This document shows, in pieces, positions 51,802 through 60,889 of a stretch of DNA of 64,000 bases. Made by a program: the position numbers and the translations under genes. The stretch's first letter is position 1, and every line of letters starts with the position of its first letter. Origin of the DNA: Nocardioides cynanchi (GTDB taxonomy: Bacteria; Actinomycetota; Actinomycetes; Propionibacteriales; Nocardioidaceae); contig NZ_CP044344.1 in assembly GCF_008761635.1 (NCBI RefSeq), forward strand, positions 2,294,001 to 2,358,000, written 5' to 3'. The notes under the pieces were generated by a model. It had not been told where the DNA came from. It saw only the letters and a program-made list of their open reading frames with translations, and ran no database searches.

Positions 51802-52896
51802 TCAGTAGCCGCCCTCGGGCTCGACCATCTCCAGCCGGACGCCGAGGAGCCGGACCGGGCGCTCCTGCTCGACCCGGTCGAGGAGGGACACGGCGGCGTC
51901 GGCGAGCACGGCCGGGTCGTTGGTCGGCGCCGGCAGGGTGAGCGACCGGCTGACGGTGATGAACGGCCGGTAGCGCACCTTGATGCCGACCCGGGCGGCC
52001 GGCCGGCCCTCGCGGTCGATGTCCTCGACGACCCGGGCGGTCAGCGTCCGCAGCTCAGCCGGTACGACGTCCCACGTGAGGTCGGCCTGGTAGGTCTCCT
52101 CGCGCCCGTGCGCCCGCGGCACCCACGGCGAGGCGTCGACCGGACTGGTGTCGGCGCCACGACCGAGGCGGTGGTACCACGGACCCATGGTCGGACCGAT
52201 TGCCTCGGCCAGCATCCGCGCGTCGGACTCGGCCAGCTCACGGACGGTGTGGATGCCCAGTGCCGCCAGGCGCCTCCCGATCTTCGAGCCGATGCCCCAC
52301 AGCGCGGTGGTCGGGCGGTCGCCCATCACGTCGTACCACTCGGCCTCGGTGAGATAGCCGATCCCCGACCCGTCGCCCTCTCCGGTCTTGCCGAAGGCAG
52401 TGGCGATCTTGGCGCGCAGCTTGTTGTCGCCGATGCCGACCCCGCAGTGCAGGTCGGTCGCCGCCAGCACCGCGTCGCGGACGTGCTGCGCGAACAGGCG
52501 AGGATCGCCCAGCGTGCCGTGCCCCTCGCCCGGCCCCAGGAACGCCTCGTCCCACCCGAGCACCTCGACCACGACCGGCACCCCGCCCCAGGCGAGGGAC
52601 CGCAGGGTCGCCATCACCCGCCCGGACGCCTCGTCGTACGCCGCCCGGTCGACCGGCAGGAAGACCGCATCGGGGATCTTCCGGGCGGCGGTCCGCAGGG
52701 GCATGCCCGAGCCGACGCCGAACTCGCGGGCGGCGTACGACGCCGTCGCGACCACCCCGCGCTCGGTGGGGTCGCCCCGACCCCCGACCACCACCGGCAA
52801 CCCGACCAGCTCCGGCCGCCGCAGCATCTCCACGGCCGCGATGAACTGGTCGAGGTCGACGTGCAGCACCCACGTCCGCTCCGGGGTGGTCGGCAT
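51802..52896 (-). CDS. dinB: DNA polymerase IV (Y-family, DinB)
   Basis: 364 aa. HVDLDQFIAAVE supplies D14/D16 and EVLGWDEAFLG the second acidic pair (the usual S-x-D-E is G-W-D-E here). YAAREFGVGSGMPLRTA and GVGIGDNKLRAKIATAFGKTG are standard palm/finger segments; no beta-clamp motif is obvious at the C-terminus (VEPEGGY). It is an error-prone translesion polymerase. Its ATG overlaps the stop of the upstream FUSC-like gene. Confidence 0.9.
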   Translation of the reverse strand: MPTTPERTWVLHVDLDQFIAAVEMLRRPELVGLPVVVGGRGDPTERGVVATASYAAREFGVGSGMPLRTAARKIPDAVFLPVDRAAYDEASGRVMATLRSLAWGGVPVVVEVLGWDEAFLGPGEGHGTLGDPRLFAQHVRDAVLAATDLHCGVGIGDNKLRAKIATAFGKTGEGDGSGIGYLTEAEWYDVMGDRPTTALWGIGSKIGRRLAALGIHTVRELAESDARMLAEAIGPTMGPWYHRLGRGADTSPVDASPWVPRAHGREETYQADLTWDVVPAELRTLTARVVEDIDREGRPAARVGIKVRYRPFITVSRSLTLPAPTNDPAVLADAAVSLLDRVEQERPVRLLGVRLEMVEPEGGY

Positions 52897-53999
52897 CAGT
52901 CGCGCCTCGCCGGGGGCAGGGCGTCGGTGGCCTCGAGCGGGTCCATCCCGGTCAGCATCAGCAGGTCGACGACCACCGACCGGATCTGGGCCAGGATCAC
53001 CTCGGCCGACAGGTCGTCGCTGCGCTCCACCTCGCCCGAGGCATGGCCCACGCCGAGCAGCGCCGGCTGGCCCGCGCTCGCGACCCGGTCCGCGTCGAGC
53101 TCGGTCGCGACCACCTCCACGGCCGCGGCCAGCTCGGCGGTCAGGACGGCGTAGGAATGCGGCACGGGGTGCCGCAGGTAGGCAGCCACCGCGGTACGAC
53201 GGACCAGGACGCGGGTGCTGCGCAGGGCCCGGTCCAGGGGCTCGACCAGGTCGGCCATCTTGCGCAGACCGGGCCCGTGCCGGATCCGGAACGGCGACGA
53301 GGCCACGACGTCGAGCCCCTCGTCCGCCGCATCCTGGAGCTCGCGGATCAGGTGGTCGGTCGCCCGGGCCTCGGCGAGGAGCTCAAGCGCGGGGTCCACG
53401 TCGCCGGTCACCATCACCTCGCTGGCGGCCTGGAGCAGGTCGCGGGTCTTCCGCAGCACCTTGGCCGCCTGCTCCCGCGGCCGCCGGAGCGGCGCCGCGG
53501 GGACGACGGTCGCGGCGACGAGGGCCACGCCACCACCGACCAGCGCGTCGGTCCAGCGAGTCCAGCCGGCGTTCGGGTCGGGGAGCAGCGTGGTCACGAT
53601 GATCGACTGCACAGCGGCCTGGATCGCGAACACCTGACCGCTGTCGAGCAGGATCGCGATCGTCATCGCGAGGCCGACGACCAGCGCGACCTGCCACGCG
53701 CCCGTGTGGATCACCCGCACCAGCAGGTCGCCGCCGAAGACACCGAGCGCCACCCCGACGGTGACCTCGGCGACCCGCCGCAGCCGCTGGCCGTACGACG
53801 TACCCAGCGACACCACGGCCGCCACCGGCGCGAAGAACGGCGTCGGGTGACCCACGACGTGCTGGGCGAACCCCCAGGCGACCCCCGCGGCGACGGCGCA
53901 CTGCGCGATCGCCCAGCGCTTGCCGCGCCACCGGTCGAGCCGCGACTCCAGCGACGTGCGGCCCCGGTCCAGAGCGCCCTCGAACGGAGTCGCCACCAT
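52896..53999 (-). CDS. FUSC/aromatic-acid-exporter-like membrane protein
   Basis: 367 aa from ATG 53999. Membrane helices lie between about 30 and 170 (WAIAQCAVAAGVAWGFAQHV, FFAPVAAVVSLG, VALVVGLAMTIAILL, ALVGGGVALVAATVVPA), followed by a cytosolic helical half. Resembles fusaric-acid-resistance/YccS-like proteins that export aromatic compounds. Longer frame upstream consists of REP repeats and is not coding. Coupled to dinB by a one-base overlap. Confidence 0.82.
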   Translation of the reverse strand: MVATPFEGALDRGRTSLESRLDRWRGKRWAIAQCAVAAGVAWGFAQHVVGHPTPFFAPVAAVVSLGTSYGQRLRRVAEVTVGVALGVFGGDLLVRVIHTGAWQVALVVGLAMTIAILLDSGQVFAIQAAVQSIIVTTLLPDPNAGWTRWTDALVGGGVALVAATVVPAAPLRRPREQAAKVLRKTRDLLQAASEVMVTGDVDPALELLAEARATDHLIRELQDAADEGLDVVASSPFRIRHGPGLRKMADLVEPLDRALRSTRVLVRRTAVAAYLRHPVPHSYAVLTAELAAAVEVVATELDADRVASAGQPALLGVGHASGEVERSDDLSAEVILAQIRSVVVDLLMLTGMDPLEATDALPPARRD

Positions 54000-54028
54000 G
54001 CCGCCGATCCTGCCACCACCGAGGACCC

Positions 54029-54100
54029 GGTGGTCGAGCGGACGACGCCCGGTGGTCGAGCGGAGTCGAGACCACGTCGTCTCGACTCCGCTCGACGACC
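54029..54100. repeat. REP-like palindromes between divergent genes
   Basis: A perfect 18-bp inverted repeat: 54055-54072 (GTCGAGCGGAGTCGAGAC) with 54079-54096, loop 6 nt, preceded by two more GGTGGTCGAGCG units. Related copies are in hrpA and upstream of glgA. Confidence 0.75.
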
Positions 54101-54176
54101 GAGGGATATCCGCTCGGCCACCGAGGGTCACCGCCCGGCCCTTGTCGGTGCTTGACGCACCGGCAAGGATCGACGC

Positions 54177-55568
54177 ATGGTGCACCCTCTCGACCCGACC
54201 GCGGCCGGATTCCTCCTCGCCGAGAAACGCCGGATGCCGATGCACGTCGGGGGGCTCCAGCTGTTCTCCAAGCCCGAGGGGGCCGGACGCAACTTCGTCC
54301 GTGAGCTCTACACGCAGCTGATCGAGAGCGAGGACATCGCCCCGCTCTTCCTCAAGCACCCCTACCGCTCGGTCAGGACCGCCGGCCAGTGGGTGTGGGT
54401 CGACGACGACGACTTCGACATCGAGTACCACGTCCGCCACAGCGCCCTGCCCAAGCCGGGTCGGGTCCGCGAGCTGCTCGAGCTGTGCTCCCGGCTCCAC
54501 TCCACCCGGCTGGCGACCGAACGCCCGCTGTGGGAGTGGCACCTGATCGAGGGCCTGCGCGACGGCCGGGTGGCGATGTACTGCAAGCTCCACCACTCGC
54601 TGGTCGACGGCGTCGCCGCGATGCGCCTGCTCCAGAGCATCCTCAGCAGCGACCCCGACCGGATGGGCATGCCGGCCCCGTGGGAGAACCGCCCGAGCAA
54701 GGCGCGGGAGAGGTCCGAGACCAACCTGTCCGACATCCCGCAGCAGGCGATGCAGTCCGCCCTGGCGATGGCGTCCGAGGCGGCCGGCCTCCCCGGTGCC
54801 CTGGTGAAGACCCTGAACCGCTCGGTCCGCAACGAGACGTCGGCACTGGCGCTCTACGCACCGCGCACCATCCTCAACCAGCCGATCACCGCCGCCCGCC
54901 GGTTCGCCGCCCAGGACTGGCCGCTCGAGCGCCTCCAGCGGATCGGCAAGGCCACCGGCACCACCCTGAACGACGTGGTGCTGGCGATGTGCAGCGGCGC
55001 GATGCGCACCTACCTGCTCGAGCTCGACGCCCTGCCCGACACCACCCTGGTCTCGATGGTTCCGGTCGGCCTGAAGGCCAAGGAGTCACACGTCGCCTCG
55101 TCGTCGGGTGGCAACGCGGTGGGTGCGGTGATGGTGAAGCTGGGCACCGACCTCCCCGACGCCGGCGACCGGCTCCAGGCGGTGCACGTCTCGATGGCCG
55201 ACGGCAAGCGGGCCCTCGCCCAGATGACGCCCGTGCAGATCCTGGCGATGAGCGCCCTCGGGCAGGCCCCGGCCATCCTCGGGCCGATGCTCAAGATGAG
55301 CGGCCTGGTCAAGCCGCCGTACAACCTGATCATCAGCAACGTCCCCGGCCCGCGGACCACGCAGTACTTCAACGGCATGCGGCTCGAGGGCACCTACCCG
55401 CTGTCCATCCCGATCGACGGGATGGCCCTCAACATCACCTGCAACTCCTACGCCGACCAGATGGCGTTCGGCCTGACCGGCTGCCGGCGTACCGTCCCCC
55501 ACCTCCAGCGCCTGCTCACCCACCTCGACTCGGAGCTCGACGCCCTGGAGCTCGCCGCGGGGATCTGA
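54177..55568 (+). CDS. Wax ester synthase/diacylglycerol acyltransferase (WS/DGAT)
   Basis: 463 aa. The catalytic HHSLVDG (HHxxxDG) lies at about 142-148 after PLWEWHLIEGL (PLW). NDVVLAMCSGAMRTYL and ISNVPGPRTTQYFNGMRL are conserved second-domain blocks. The enzyme esterifies fatty acyl-CoA with long alcohols or diacylglycerol for wax/TAG storage. Start ATG 54177 with an AAGGAT box 6 nt before. It is separate from the divergent FUSC gene by the REP element. Confidence 0.93.
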   Translation: MVHPLDPTAAGFLLAEKRRMPMHVGGLQLFSKPEGAGRNFVRELYTQLIESEDIAPLFLKHPYRSVRTAGQWVWVDDDDFDIEYHVRHSALPKPGRVRELLELCSRLHSTRLATERPLWEWHLIEGLRDGRVAMYCKLHHSLVDGVAAMRLLQSILSSDPDRMGMPAPWENRPSKARERSETNLSDIPQQAMQSALAMASEAAGLPGALVKTLNRSVRNETSALALYAPRTILNQPITAARRFAAQDWPLERLQRIGKATGTTLNDVVLAMCSGAMRTYLLELDALPDTTLVSMVPVGLKAKESHVASSSGGNAVGAVMVKLGTDLPDAGDRLQAVHVSMADGKRALAQMTPVQILAMSALGQAPAILGPMLKMSGLVKPPYNLIISNVPGPRTTQYFNGMRLEGTYPLSIPIDGMALNITCNSYADQMAFGLTGCRRTVPHLQRLLTHLDSELDALELAAGI

Positions 55569-55573
55569 CCCGG

Positions 55574-56209
55574 TCAGCCGACCGGTTCCACCGGGTGGCG
55601 CAGGATGGTCCGCAGCTTCTCCGGCGCGCTCCGCCGCGGGTCGCCCAGGTAGATCTCGTGGTGACGTCCGCGCGGCCGGTAGCCGAGGGCGGTGATGCCC
55701 TCGTGCAGGGCGACGATGGACGGCGTCTCCTCGGCGTACGAGCCGACGTGCAGCAGCTGCGCGCTCAGGCCTTCGCACCAGCGCGAGACCTCGACGGCCG
55801 GCGGCGGCTCGCCGGCCTTGGCAGCGGCGGCGACCACGGCCTCGGCGAGCAGGTCCTCGTCCAGCGGGGCCGGTTGCACGATGAACGCACGCCAGCGCCA
55901 CAGGGCACGGTCGACGTCGTCGACGGCGGCCTCACCGACGGCCACCCGCGTGAACGTGTCCCACGCGGCATGGTCGTCCACCCACCACAGCCCCTCCAGC
56001 GGCAGCACCCGGGGCGCCTCACCGGCCAGTTTCTTCAGCAGGAAGTGGGCGGTGTAGCTGACGCCGTACAGGGCGCGGATCGCGTCGGCGAAGGCCGGCC
56101 CGTTCGGATCGCCCGCTCCGTCGACGGAGGCGAGGAGCAGGTCGGGCACGTCGACCAGCGCGACCTGGCCGCGGCGGGCGCGGTAGCGCTCGGGCAGGGC
56201 TGCCGTCAT
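55574..56209 (-). CDS. GyrI-like small-molecule-binding domain protein
   Basis: 211 aa. Typical GyrI-like (SOUL/BRL) pattern: QVALVDVPDLLLASVDGAGDPNG, YGVSYTAHFLLKK, LPLEGLWWVDD, AFIVQPAPLDEDL, QLLHVGSYAEETPSIVALHEGITALGYRPRGRHHEIYLGDPRRSAPEKLRTILRHPV. Stand-alone family members bind or hydrolyse small cyclic or bisubstrate compounds. It ends 6 nt from the convergent WS/DGAT stop. Confidence 0.85.
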   Translation of the reverse strand: MTAALPERYRARRGQVALVDVPDLLLASVDGAGDPNGPAFADAIRALYGVSYTAHFLLKKLAGEAPRVLPLEGLWWVDDHAAWDTFTRVAVGEAAVDDVDRALWRWRAFIVQPAPLDEDLLAEAVVAAAAKAGEPPPAVEVSRWCEGLSAQLLHVGSYAEETPSIVALHEGITALGYRPRGRHHEIYLGDPRRSAPEKLRTILRHPVEPVG

Positions 56210-56278
56210 GCGACCACGGTCCCGCGGCAGCGCGGAATCCGGCAGAGGCCATGGTCCCGGCGAGGCCGGAGGGCCGGC

Positions 56279-57100
56279 TCAGAGGTACATCCGCTTGATC
56301 ACCGCGTCGAAGGTGCGGTCACCGAGGAGCCGGCGGGAGCGCACGACGGTGCCGGCGCCCTTGCCCACGGGGTAGCGCGGCCGGGGACGGGCGGTGGTGG
56401 CGGCCCGGACGATCTTCTTGGCGACCGTGTCGGGGCTGCTGGCCACCGCGGGGCCGTCGCCACGCTCCATCGTGGCCCGCACCTTCTCGGCCATCGCCTC
56501 GTAGCCACCACCCTGGCTGACCTCGGTCAGGCTCTCGCGGGAGATGGTGTTCCACTCGGTGAGGATCGGGCCCGGCTCGATGATCACGACCTTGATGCCG
56601 AACGGCGCGAGCTCCAGTCGCAGGCTGTCGCTGAGACCTTCGACGGCGAACTTGGTGGCGTGGTACCACGCACCGAGCGGCTCGTAGAACTTCCCGCCGA
56701 TGCTGCTGATGTTGATCACCCGCCCGCTCCCCTGCGCCCGCATGTGCGGTGTCGCCAGCTGGGTCAGCCGGGCCAGGCCGAACACGTTCACCTCGAACTG
56801 CCGCCGCGCCTCGTCGATCGGGACGTCCTCGACGGCCCCGTAGGACCCGTAGCCGGCGTTGTTGACCAGCACGTCGATGCCGCCCTGCTCGTCGATCACC
56901 CGGGCCATGCCGTAGACCATCGAGGCGTCGTCGGTGACGTCCATCGCGAACGTCGTCACCCCGGCCCGCGCCAGCGGCTCCATCCGCTCCACCCGCCTCG
57001 CCACGGCGTACGTCGTGAAGCCGGCCGCCTGGAGGCGCAGCGCCGCCTTCTCCCCGATCCCGCTCGAGCCGCCGGTCACCAGGGCCACCTTGTTCGTCAT
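56279..57100 (-). CDS. Short-chain dehydrogenase/reductase (fatty/sterol-type)
   Basis: 273 aa. VTGGSSGIGEKAALRLQAAG, NNAGYG, INISSIGG and YHATKFAVEGLSDSLRLEL give the classical SDR motifs (Ser-Tyr-Lys). RRVERM after beta-2 hints at NADP(H). Resembles actinobacterial oxidoreductases that handle long-chain or steroid substrates. Monocistronic here. Confidence 0.9.
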   Translation of the reverse strand: MTNKVALVTGGSSGIGEKAALRLQAAGFTTYAVARRVERMEPLARAGVTTFAMDVTDDASMVYGMARVIDEQGGIDVLVNNAGYGSYGAVEDVPIDEARRQFEVNVFGLARLTQLATPHMRAQGSGRVINISSIGGKFYEPLGAWYHATKFAVEGLSDSLRLELAPFGIKVVIIEPGPILTEWNTISRESLTEVSQGGGYEAMAEKVRATMERGDGPAVASSPDTVAKKIVRAATTARPRPRYPVGKGAGTVVRSRRLLGDRTFDAVIKRMYL

Positions 57101-57151
57101 GGACCCATCATGGCGCGTGGGGCAGGCCGACGACCACGACGGCGGCGCGGG

Positions 57152-57886
57152 CTACGGGGCCGACTGGAACCAGACCGGGTCCGTGGCCAGCTTCTGCACC
57201 TCGGCCATGGTCAGCACGGGCGTATCCCGGGTCGGGTCGCTGGCGTGGACGTAGTTGGCGGCGAGCACGTCCACGATGGTGCCGTCCTCGAAGGTCACGT
57301 TCGCGATGTGCTCGACCGCCCGTGCCGAGGCTTGCGTACCGTCGGGGCGCGTCGTGACGGTGAACATCCAGCCGTCGGCGAGGCGCGTGCACGACTCGGC
57401 GGATCCCGCCCTTCCGGCGACCAGGCTGCACTTCTGTGAGGAGTGCAGGATGTCCGCCGGCGAGAGAGGCTTCCCTGTGACGAGCTCGACCAGGACCGTG
57501 CCGGTCCCCGACCCATCGGGGTCCAGGGAGCGCTGGACCCTCACGAAGGGCTCCGCGGCGCTCCCTCCGGAGGTGGCCGAGAGGGGATCGCCGGGCACAG
57601 GCAGCAGCGCCGAGAGCCGTGCATCGGCGACCTCGGGCGACGGCAGGCCGGTTCCCTGGTCGGTCGCTCCCGGGTCAGCCACCGCGCCGCCGTCCGGCTG
57701 GTGCGAGCCACCCCCGTGCAGGCCGGCACCCACCGACACCGCCACGACCGCGACGGCGCCGACGCCGACGCCGAGGCGACGGCGCCGCTCGTGCCGCCGC
57801 CCGTCGCGCACGGCTCGCGCGATCAGCGCCTCGCTGTCGAGGTCGACCGGACCGAGCACGGCTCCCAGGTCCTCGTAGGTCTCCAT
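57152..57886 (-). CDS. Membrane-anchored putative anti-sigma/regulatory protein (second copy)
   Basis: 244 aa. An acidic N-terminus (METYEDLGAVLGPVDLDSEALIARAV) precedes a basic stretch and one membrane helix (LGVGVGAVAVVAVSVGAGL), then an external domain with two Cys (C150 and C163 region: SQKCSLVAGRAGSAESCTRL, a possible disulfide). It has the same layout as the protein at 41893-42663 and likewise overlaps its sigma gene (ATGA at 57884-57888). Confidence 0.72.
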   Translation of the reverse strand: METYEDLGAVLGPVDLDSEALIARAVRDGRRHERRRRLGVGVGAVAVVAVSVGAGLHGGGSHQPDGGAVADPGATDQGTGLPSPEVADARLSALLPVPGDPLSATSGGSAAEPFVRVQRSLDPDGSGTGTVLVELVTGKPLSPADILHSSQKCSLVAGRAGSAESCTRLADGWMFTVTTRPDGTQASARAVEHIANVTFEDGTIVDVLAANYVHASDPTRDTPVLTMAEVQKLATDPVWFQSAP

Positions 57887-58415
57887 CAGCCGGCGTCCTC
57901 TCTCGTGGTGGTGGTCGGAACGTGGGCGTCGGTGCCGAGGGCGACGCGGACCCGGGCCAAGGCCCTCGGGGCCCGGCTCCGGACCGCCTGCGGCGTCAGC
58001 CGCAGCTCGGCCGCGACCGTGGCGACGTCGCTGTCCAGCAGGTAGCGGTGAACCACGACGGCACGGTCCAGTGGCTCCAGCTCGCGCAGCGCGGTCAGCA
58101 GTGCCTGGCGCAGCACCACGTCGTCCTCGGGCGTCCGCGCGGCGGGACGCTCGGGGACCTGGCCGACCGGGACCTCCCGGCTGCTGCGCCGGCGTACGCC
58201 GTCCAGGAACAGCCGGGTCTGTATGGTCCGGACATAGGCGACCGGGTTACCGGCTGCCTGGATCGGCCCCACTTCAGGTAGGCCCGGGTCAGCGTCGACT
58301 GCACGAGGTCCTCGGCCGCGGTGGCCTCGCCGGTGAGCAGGACCGCGGCCCGCATCAGGTCCTGGCTGCGCGCTCGCGCGAAGTCCTCGAACTCCGCCTC
58401 GTCGCGACGCCTCAC
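57886..58415 (-). pseudogene. SigE-family sigma factor gene with a frameshift
   Basis: Region 2 (DEAEFEDFARARSQDLMRAAVLLTGEATAAEDLVQSTLTRAYLKWG) is read from ATG 58415; region 4 (PLDRAVVVHRYLLDSDVATVAAELRLTPQAVRSR) is read in another frame. Adding one G near 58261-58266 restores KWGRIQAAGNPVAYVRTIQ, exactly what family members have between region 2 and 4. So one base has been lost, by mutation or a sequencing error. The stop overlaps the intact downstream regulator gene. If real, the sigma is truncated after region 2 and inactive. Confidence 0.8.
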
Positions 58416-58473
58416 CTGCTACCCCCTCGAGTGGTCCTTCACCCTCCTAGACGGGACGGGGAGGCACTCCGTG

Positions 58474-59634
58474 TCACGGTAGCTCCGCGAAACCGCCGCC
58501 GACCCTCTCCGCGACCGCCCGCAACCGGATGCGGGTGACGTCGCTGACCCTCGCCAGTCCGGCCAGATCGGCGTTGGAGCCCTCCCGGGTCGGCTCGGGC
58601 GAGTTGATCGACAGGCAGGTACGACGGCCACCGTCCGCGGCGTTCTGGAGCGCGACCGCATGACCCGTCGTACCGCTGCCGGCGAAGGGGTCGAGCACCT
58701 GCGCGTCGGCGGGCATGGTCTCCAGGATCCGGCGGAGCAGGCCGGTCGGCTTGGGCGACTCGAAGAGGTGCCCCACCAGCGCCTTGAGCTCGGCGACCGC
58801 GGTGTCGGTGGAGCCGATCTCGGAGGCCAGCCAGATCGTGCGCAGCTTCTTGCGGCGGCCCTCGTGCAGCCAGTCCAGCTGGAAGACGTCGGGCCGCCGG
58901 CCGAGCGCGCCGTTCACCCAGCGGCAGACCAGGTCGTCGGGGCGCTCGGCGATCAGCGCCGCCGACCAGCGCCACACGGCAGGAGCACCGTCGCCGAAGA
59001 CCGGCTTGATCTCGCTGCCGCCGTCGAACGGGTCGACCGAGACCCGGCCGGTCTCGGGTGAGCCCCAGATCGCGAAGTGCATGGTGGGGGCGGTGACCGG
59101 GTTGAACTTCTTGTTGGTGTTGCGCAGGGGCAGCCGTCGGTGCCGGCGGCCGTCGGCTGCGGTCAGCGGGAAGTCGGCGGGGTCGACCGTCGACGGGCTG
59201 GACGGATCGAGGGCGCAGGCGGACGGCGTACGCGCGTAGACCAGGAGGTACTCGTGCGAGGTCGCGAAGCCGCCCCCCAGCTGGCGGCCCTTGGCGTTGA
59301 GGTTGACCACGATCTGCGCGAGGAAGGCGTCCTCGCCGAAGACGTCGTCCATCAGCAGGCGCAGCCGGGCGACCTCGTGGTCGTCGATGCTGACGAACAC
59401 CGCGCCGCGCTCGCTGGTCACCTCGCGGACGGCGTGCAGCCGCGGCCGCATCGTCGCGGCCCACACCTCGTGCCGGTCGGCGTGGCGCCCGGCCACCTTG
59501 TCGCGGTAGGCGAAGGGGTTGCCGGTGTTGTACGGCGGGTCGAGATAGACCACGTCGAAGCGCCGGCCCTCGGCGGCGAGCCGCGGCAGCACGTCGAGGT
59601 TGTCCCCCTCGACGAACGTGTTCCACGGCTCCAC
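58474..59634 (-). CDS. Site-specific DNA methyltransferase (beta class, N4-cytosine/N6-adenine)
   Basis: 386 aa from GTG 59634. VVYLDPPYNTG is motif IV (DPPY) and LDPFAGSGTTGHAVAL is motif I (FxGxG); the order IV...I indicates the beta class. The region between carries a target-recognition-like insertion (about 120-290). No restriction endonuclease gene is adjacent, so it may be a solitary epigenetic methylase or lie with a distant partner. Similar to type III Mod-like methylases but shorter. Confidence 0.9.
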   Translation of the reverse strand: MEPWNTFVEGDNLDVLPRLAAEGRRFDVVYLDPPYNTGNPFAYRDKVAGRHADRHEVWAATMRPRLHAVREVTSERGAVFVSIDDHEVARLRLLMDDVFGEDAFLAQIVVNLNAKGRQLGGGFATSHEYLLVYARTPSACALDPSSPSTVDPADFPLTAADGRRHRRLPLRNTNKKFNPVTAPTMHFAIWGSPETGRVSVDPFDGGSEIKPVFGDGAPAVWRWSAALIAERPDDLVCRWVNGALGRRPDVFQLDWLHEGRRKKLRTIWLASEIGSTDTAVAELKALVGHLFESPKPTGLLRRILETMPADAQVLDPFAGSGTTGHAVALQNAADGGRRTCLSINSPEPTREGSNADLAGLARVSDVTRIRLRAVAERVGGGFAELP

Positions 59635-59726
59635 GTGTCCACGCTAGGGCCACCCGGGCGGCGTACCGGCTCGACACGGCGCGCAGCCTCCGCCCTGCGG
59701 CCGGACCGGACCCTACGGTGGACGCC

Positions 59727-60860
59727 ATGCCCACCGCCTCACGCCGTCGAGCCTCGCGGGTGCTGGCCTCGGCCCTGCTCGTCCTGGTCGTCGGCACGAC
59801 GCCGGGCAGCGTCGGCCGGACGACCGGCGAGATCACCTGGACGGTGGCGCCGGGCGTCGAGTACCGGGACTGGCGGTTCCACACCGCCGCCGGTCCGCAG
59901 CACCTCCACGTGCTCGACATCGACCCGAGCGTGGCCGGCCTGGGCCTGGACTACGTCGCGCACCATCGCCTGCGCACCCGCGGCACGGCCACCAGGCTCC
60001 TGGTGCGGGACCCTGCAGCGGTCGCGGGTGTGAACGGGAGCTTCTTCGACATCGGCGACACCGGCGCCCCGCTCGGGACCGGTCAGAGCCGCACCCGGGG
60101 TCTGCTGCACGCGGCGGCCGCCGGCTGGAACCAGGCGTTCTACCAGGCCGGAGACGGCACCTACCACGTCGGCCCGCTGACCTCCTCGGCCCACATCACC
60201 GGTCATCCGGACTGGCGGGTGAGCGGCTTCAACGTCCCGCACGCCAGACCCGACTCGATCACCGTCTACACCGCGGCCTGGGGCCGGGCAGCCGGCCGGC
60301 GCGTGGTCGACGACCCGACCGCGAAGGTGCGCGAGGTCCACGTGCGCAAGGGCATCGTGCGCCGGAACAGCCGTCGGCCGCTCGGCGACCGTCGGTTCCG
60401 GGGGTTCCTGCTGCTCGGCGTGGGAGCCGGGGCGCATGCCCTGAGGTCCCTGGCGATCGGGACCCGGCTGCGCGCCCACTGGTCGCTCGACCAGCCCACC
60501 GAGATGGCGATCACCGGGAGCCAGGTGCTCGTGCAGGGCGGCGCGGTGGTGGCCACCGACGACCACGTGCGCGCGCCCCGCACCGCGGTCGGCATCGACC
60601 AGGACACCGGTCACATCCTCCTGCTGGCGCTGGACGGCCGGCAGACCGGAGCGACCGGCCTGACCACGCGGGCCTGGGGCCGGGTGCTGGCAGGTCTGGG
60701 CATCGACGACGCGCTGAACCTCGACGGCGGCGGCTCGACCACGATGGTCGCCCGCAACGCGTCGGGCACCTCGACCGGCGTGGTCAACGTTCCGTCGCTC
60801 GGTCACCAGCGTGACCTGCCCGACGTCCTCGCGGTCGAGTCCACGGCGCCGCCCGGCTGA
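59727..60860 (+). CDS. Secreted phosphodiester glycosidase (NAGPA-domain) protein
   Basis: 377 aa. Signal peptide RRRASRVLASALLVLVVGTTPG. The NAGPA domain has GVNGSFFDIG, ITGSQVLVQGG, RTAVGID, and IDDALNLDGGGSTTMV at the end, as in N-acetylglucosamine-1-phosphodiester glycosidases. Bacterial members act on envelope glycans or exopolysaccharide phosphodiesters. TACGGT (59714-59719) lies 7 nt before the ATG, so leaderless start is likely. Confidence 0.88.
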   Translation: MPTASRRRASRVLASALLVLVVGTTPGSVGRTTGEITWTVAPGVEYRDWRFHTAAGPQHLHVLDIDPSVAGLGLDYVAHHRLRTRGTATRLLVRDPAAVAGVNGSFFDIGDTGAPLGTGQSRTRGLLHAAAAGWNQAFYQAGDGTYHVGPLTSSAHITGHPDWRVSGFNVPHARPDSITVYTAAWGRAAGRRVVDDPTAKVREVHVRKGIVRRNSRRPLGDRRFRGFLLLGVGAGAHALRSLAIGTRLRAHWSLDQPTEMAITGSQVLVQGGAVVATDDHVRAPRTAVGIDQDTGHILLLALDGRQTGATGLTTRAWGRVLAGLGIDDALNLDGGGSTTMVARNASGTSTGVVNVPSLGHQRDLPDVLAVESTAPPG

Positions 60861-60889
60861 CGCCGCTCGGGGTCGGTCGTGCGGTCGGC

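Noticed and set aside
54389..57439. 1016-codon plus-strand ORF
   Set aside because: Runs out of frame through WS/DGAT and antisense to three minus-strand genes; no motifs.
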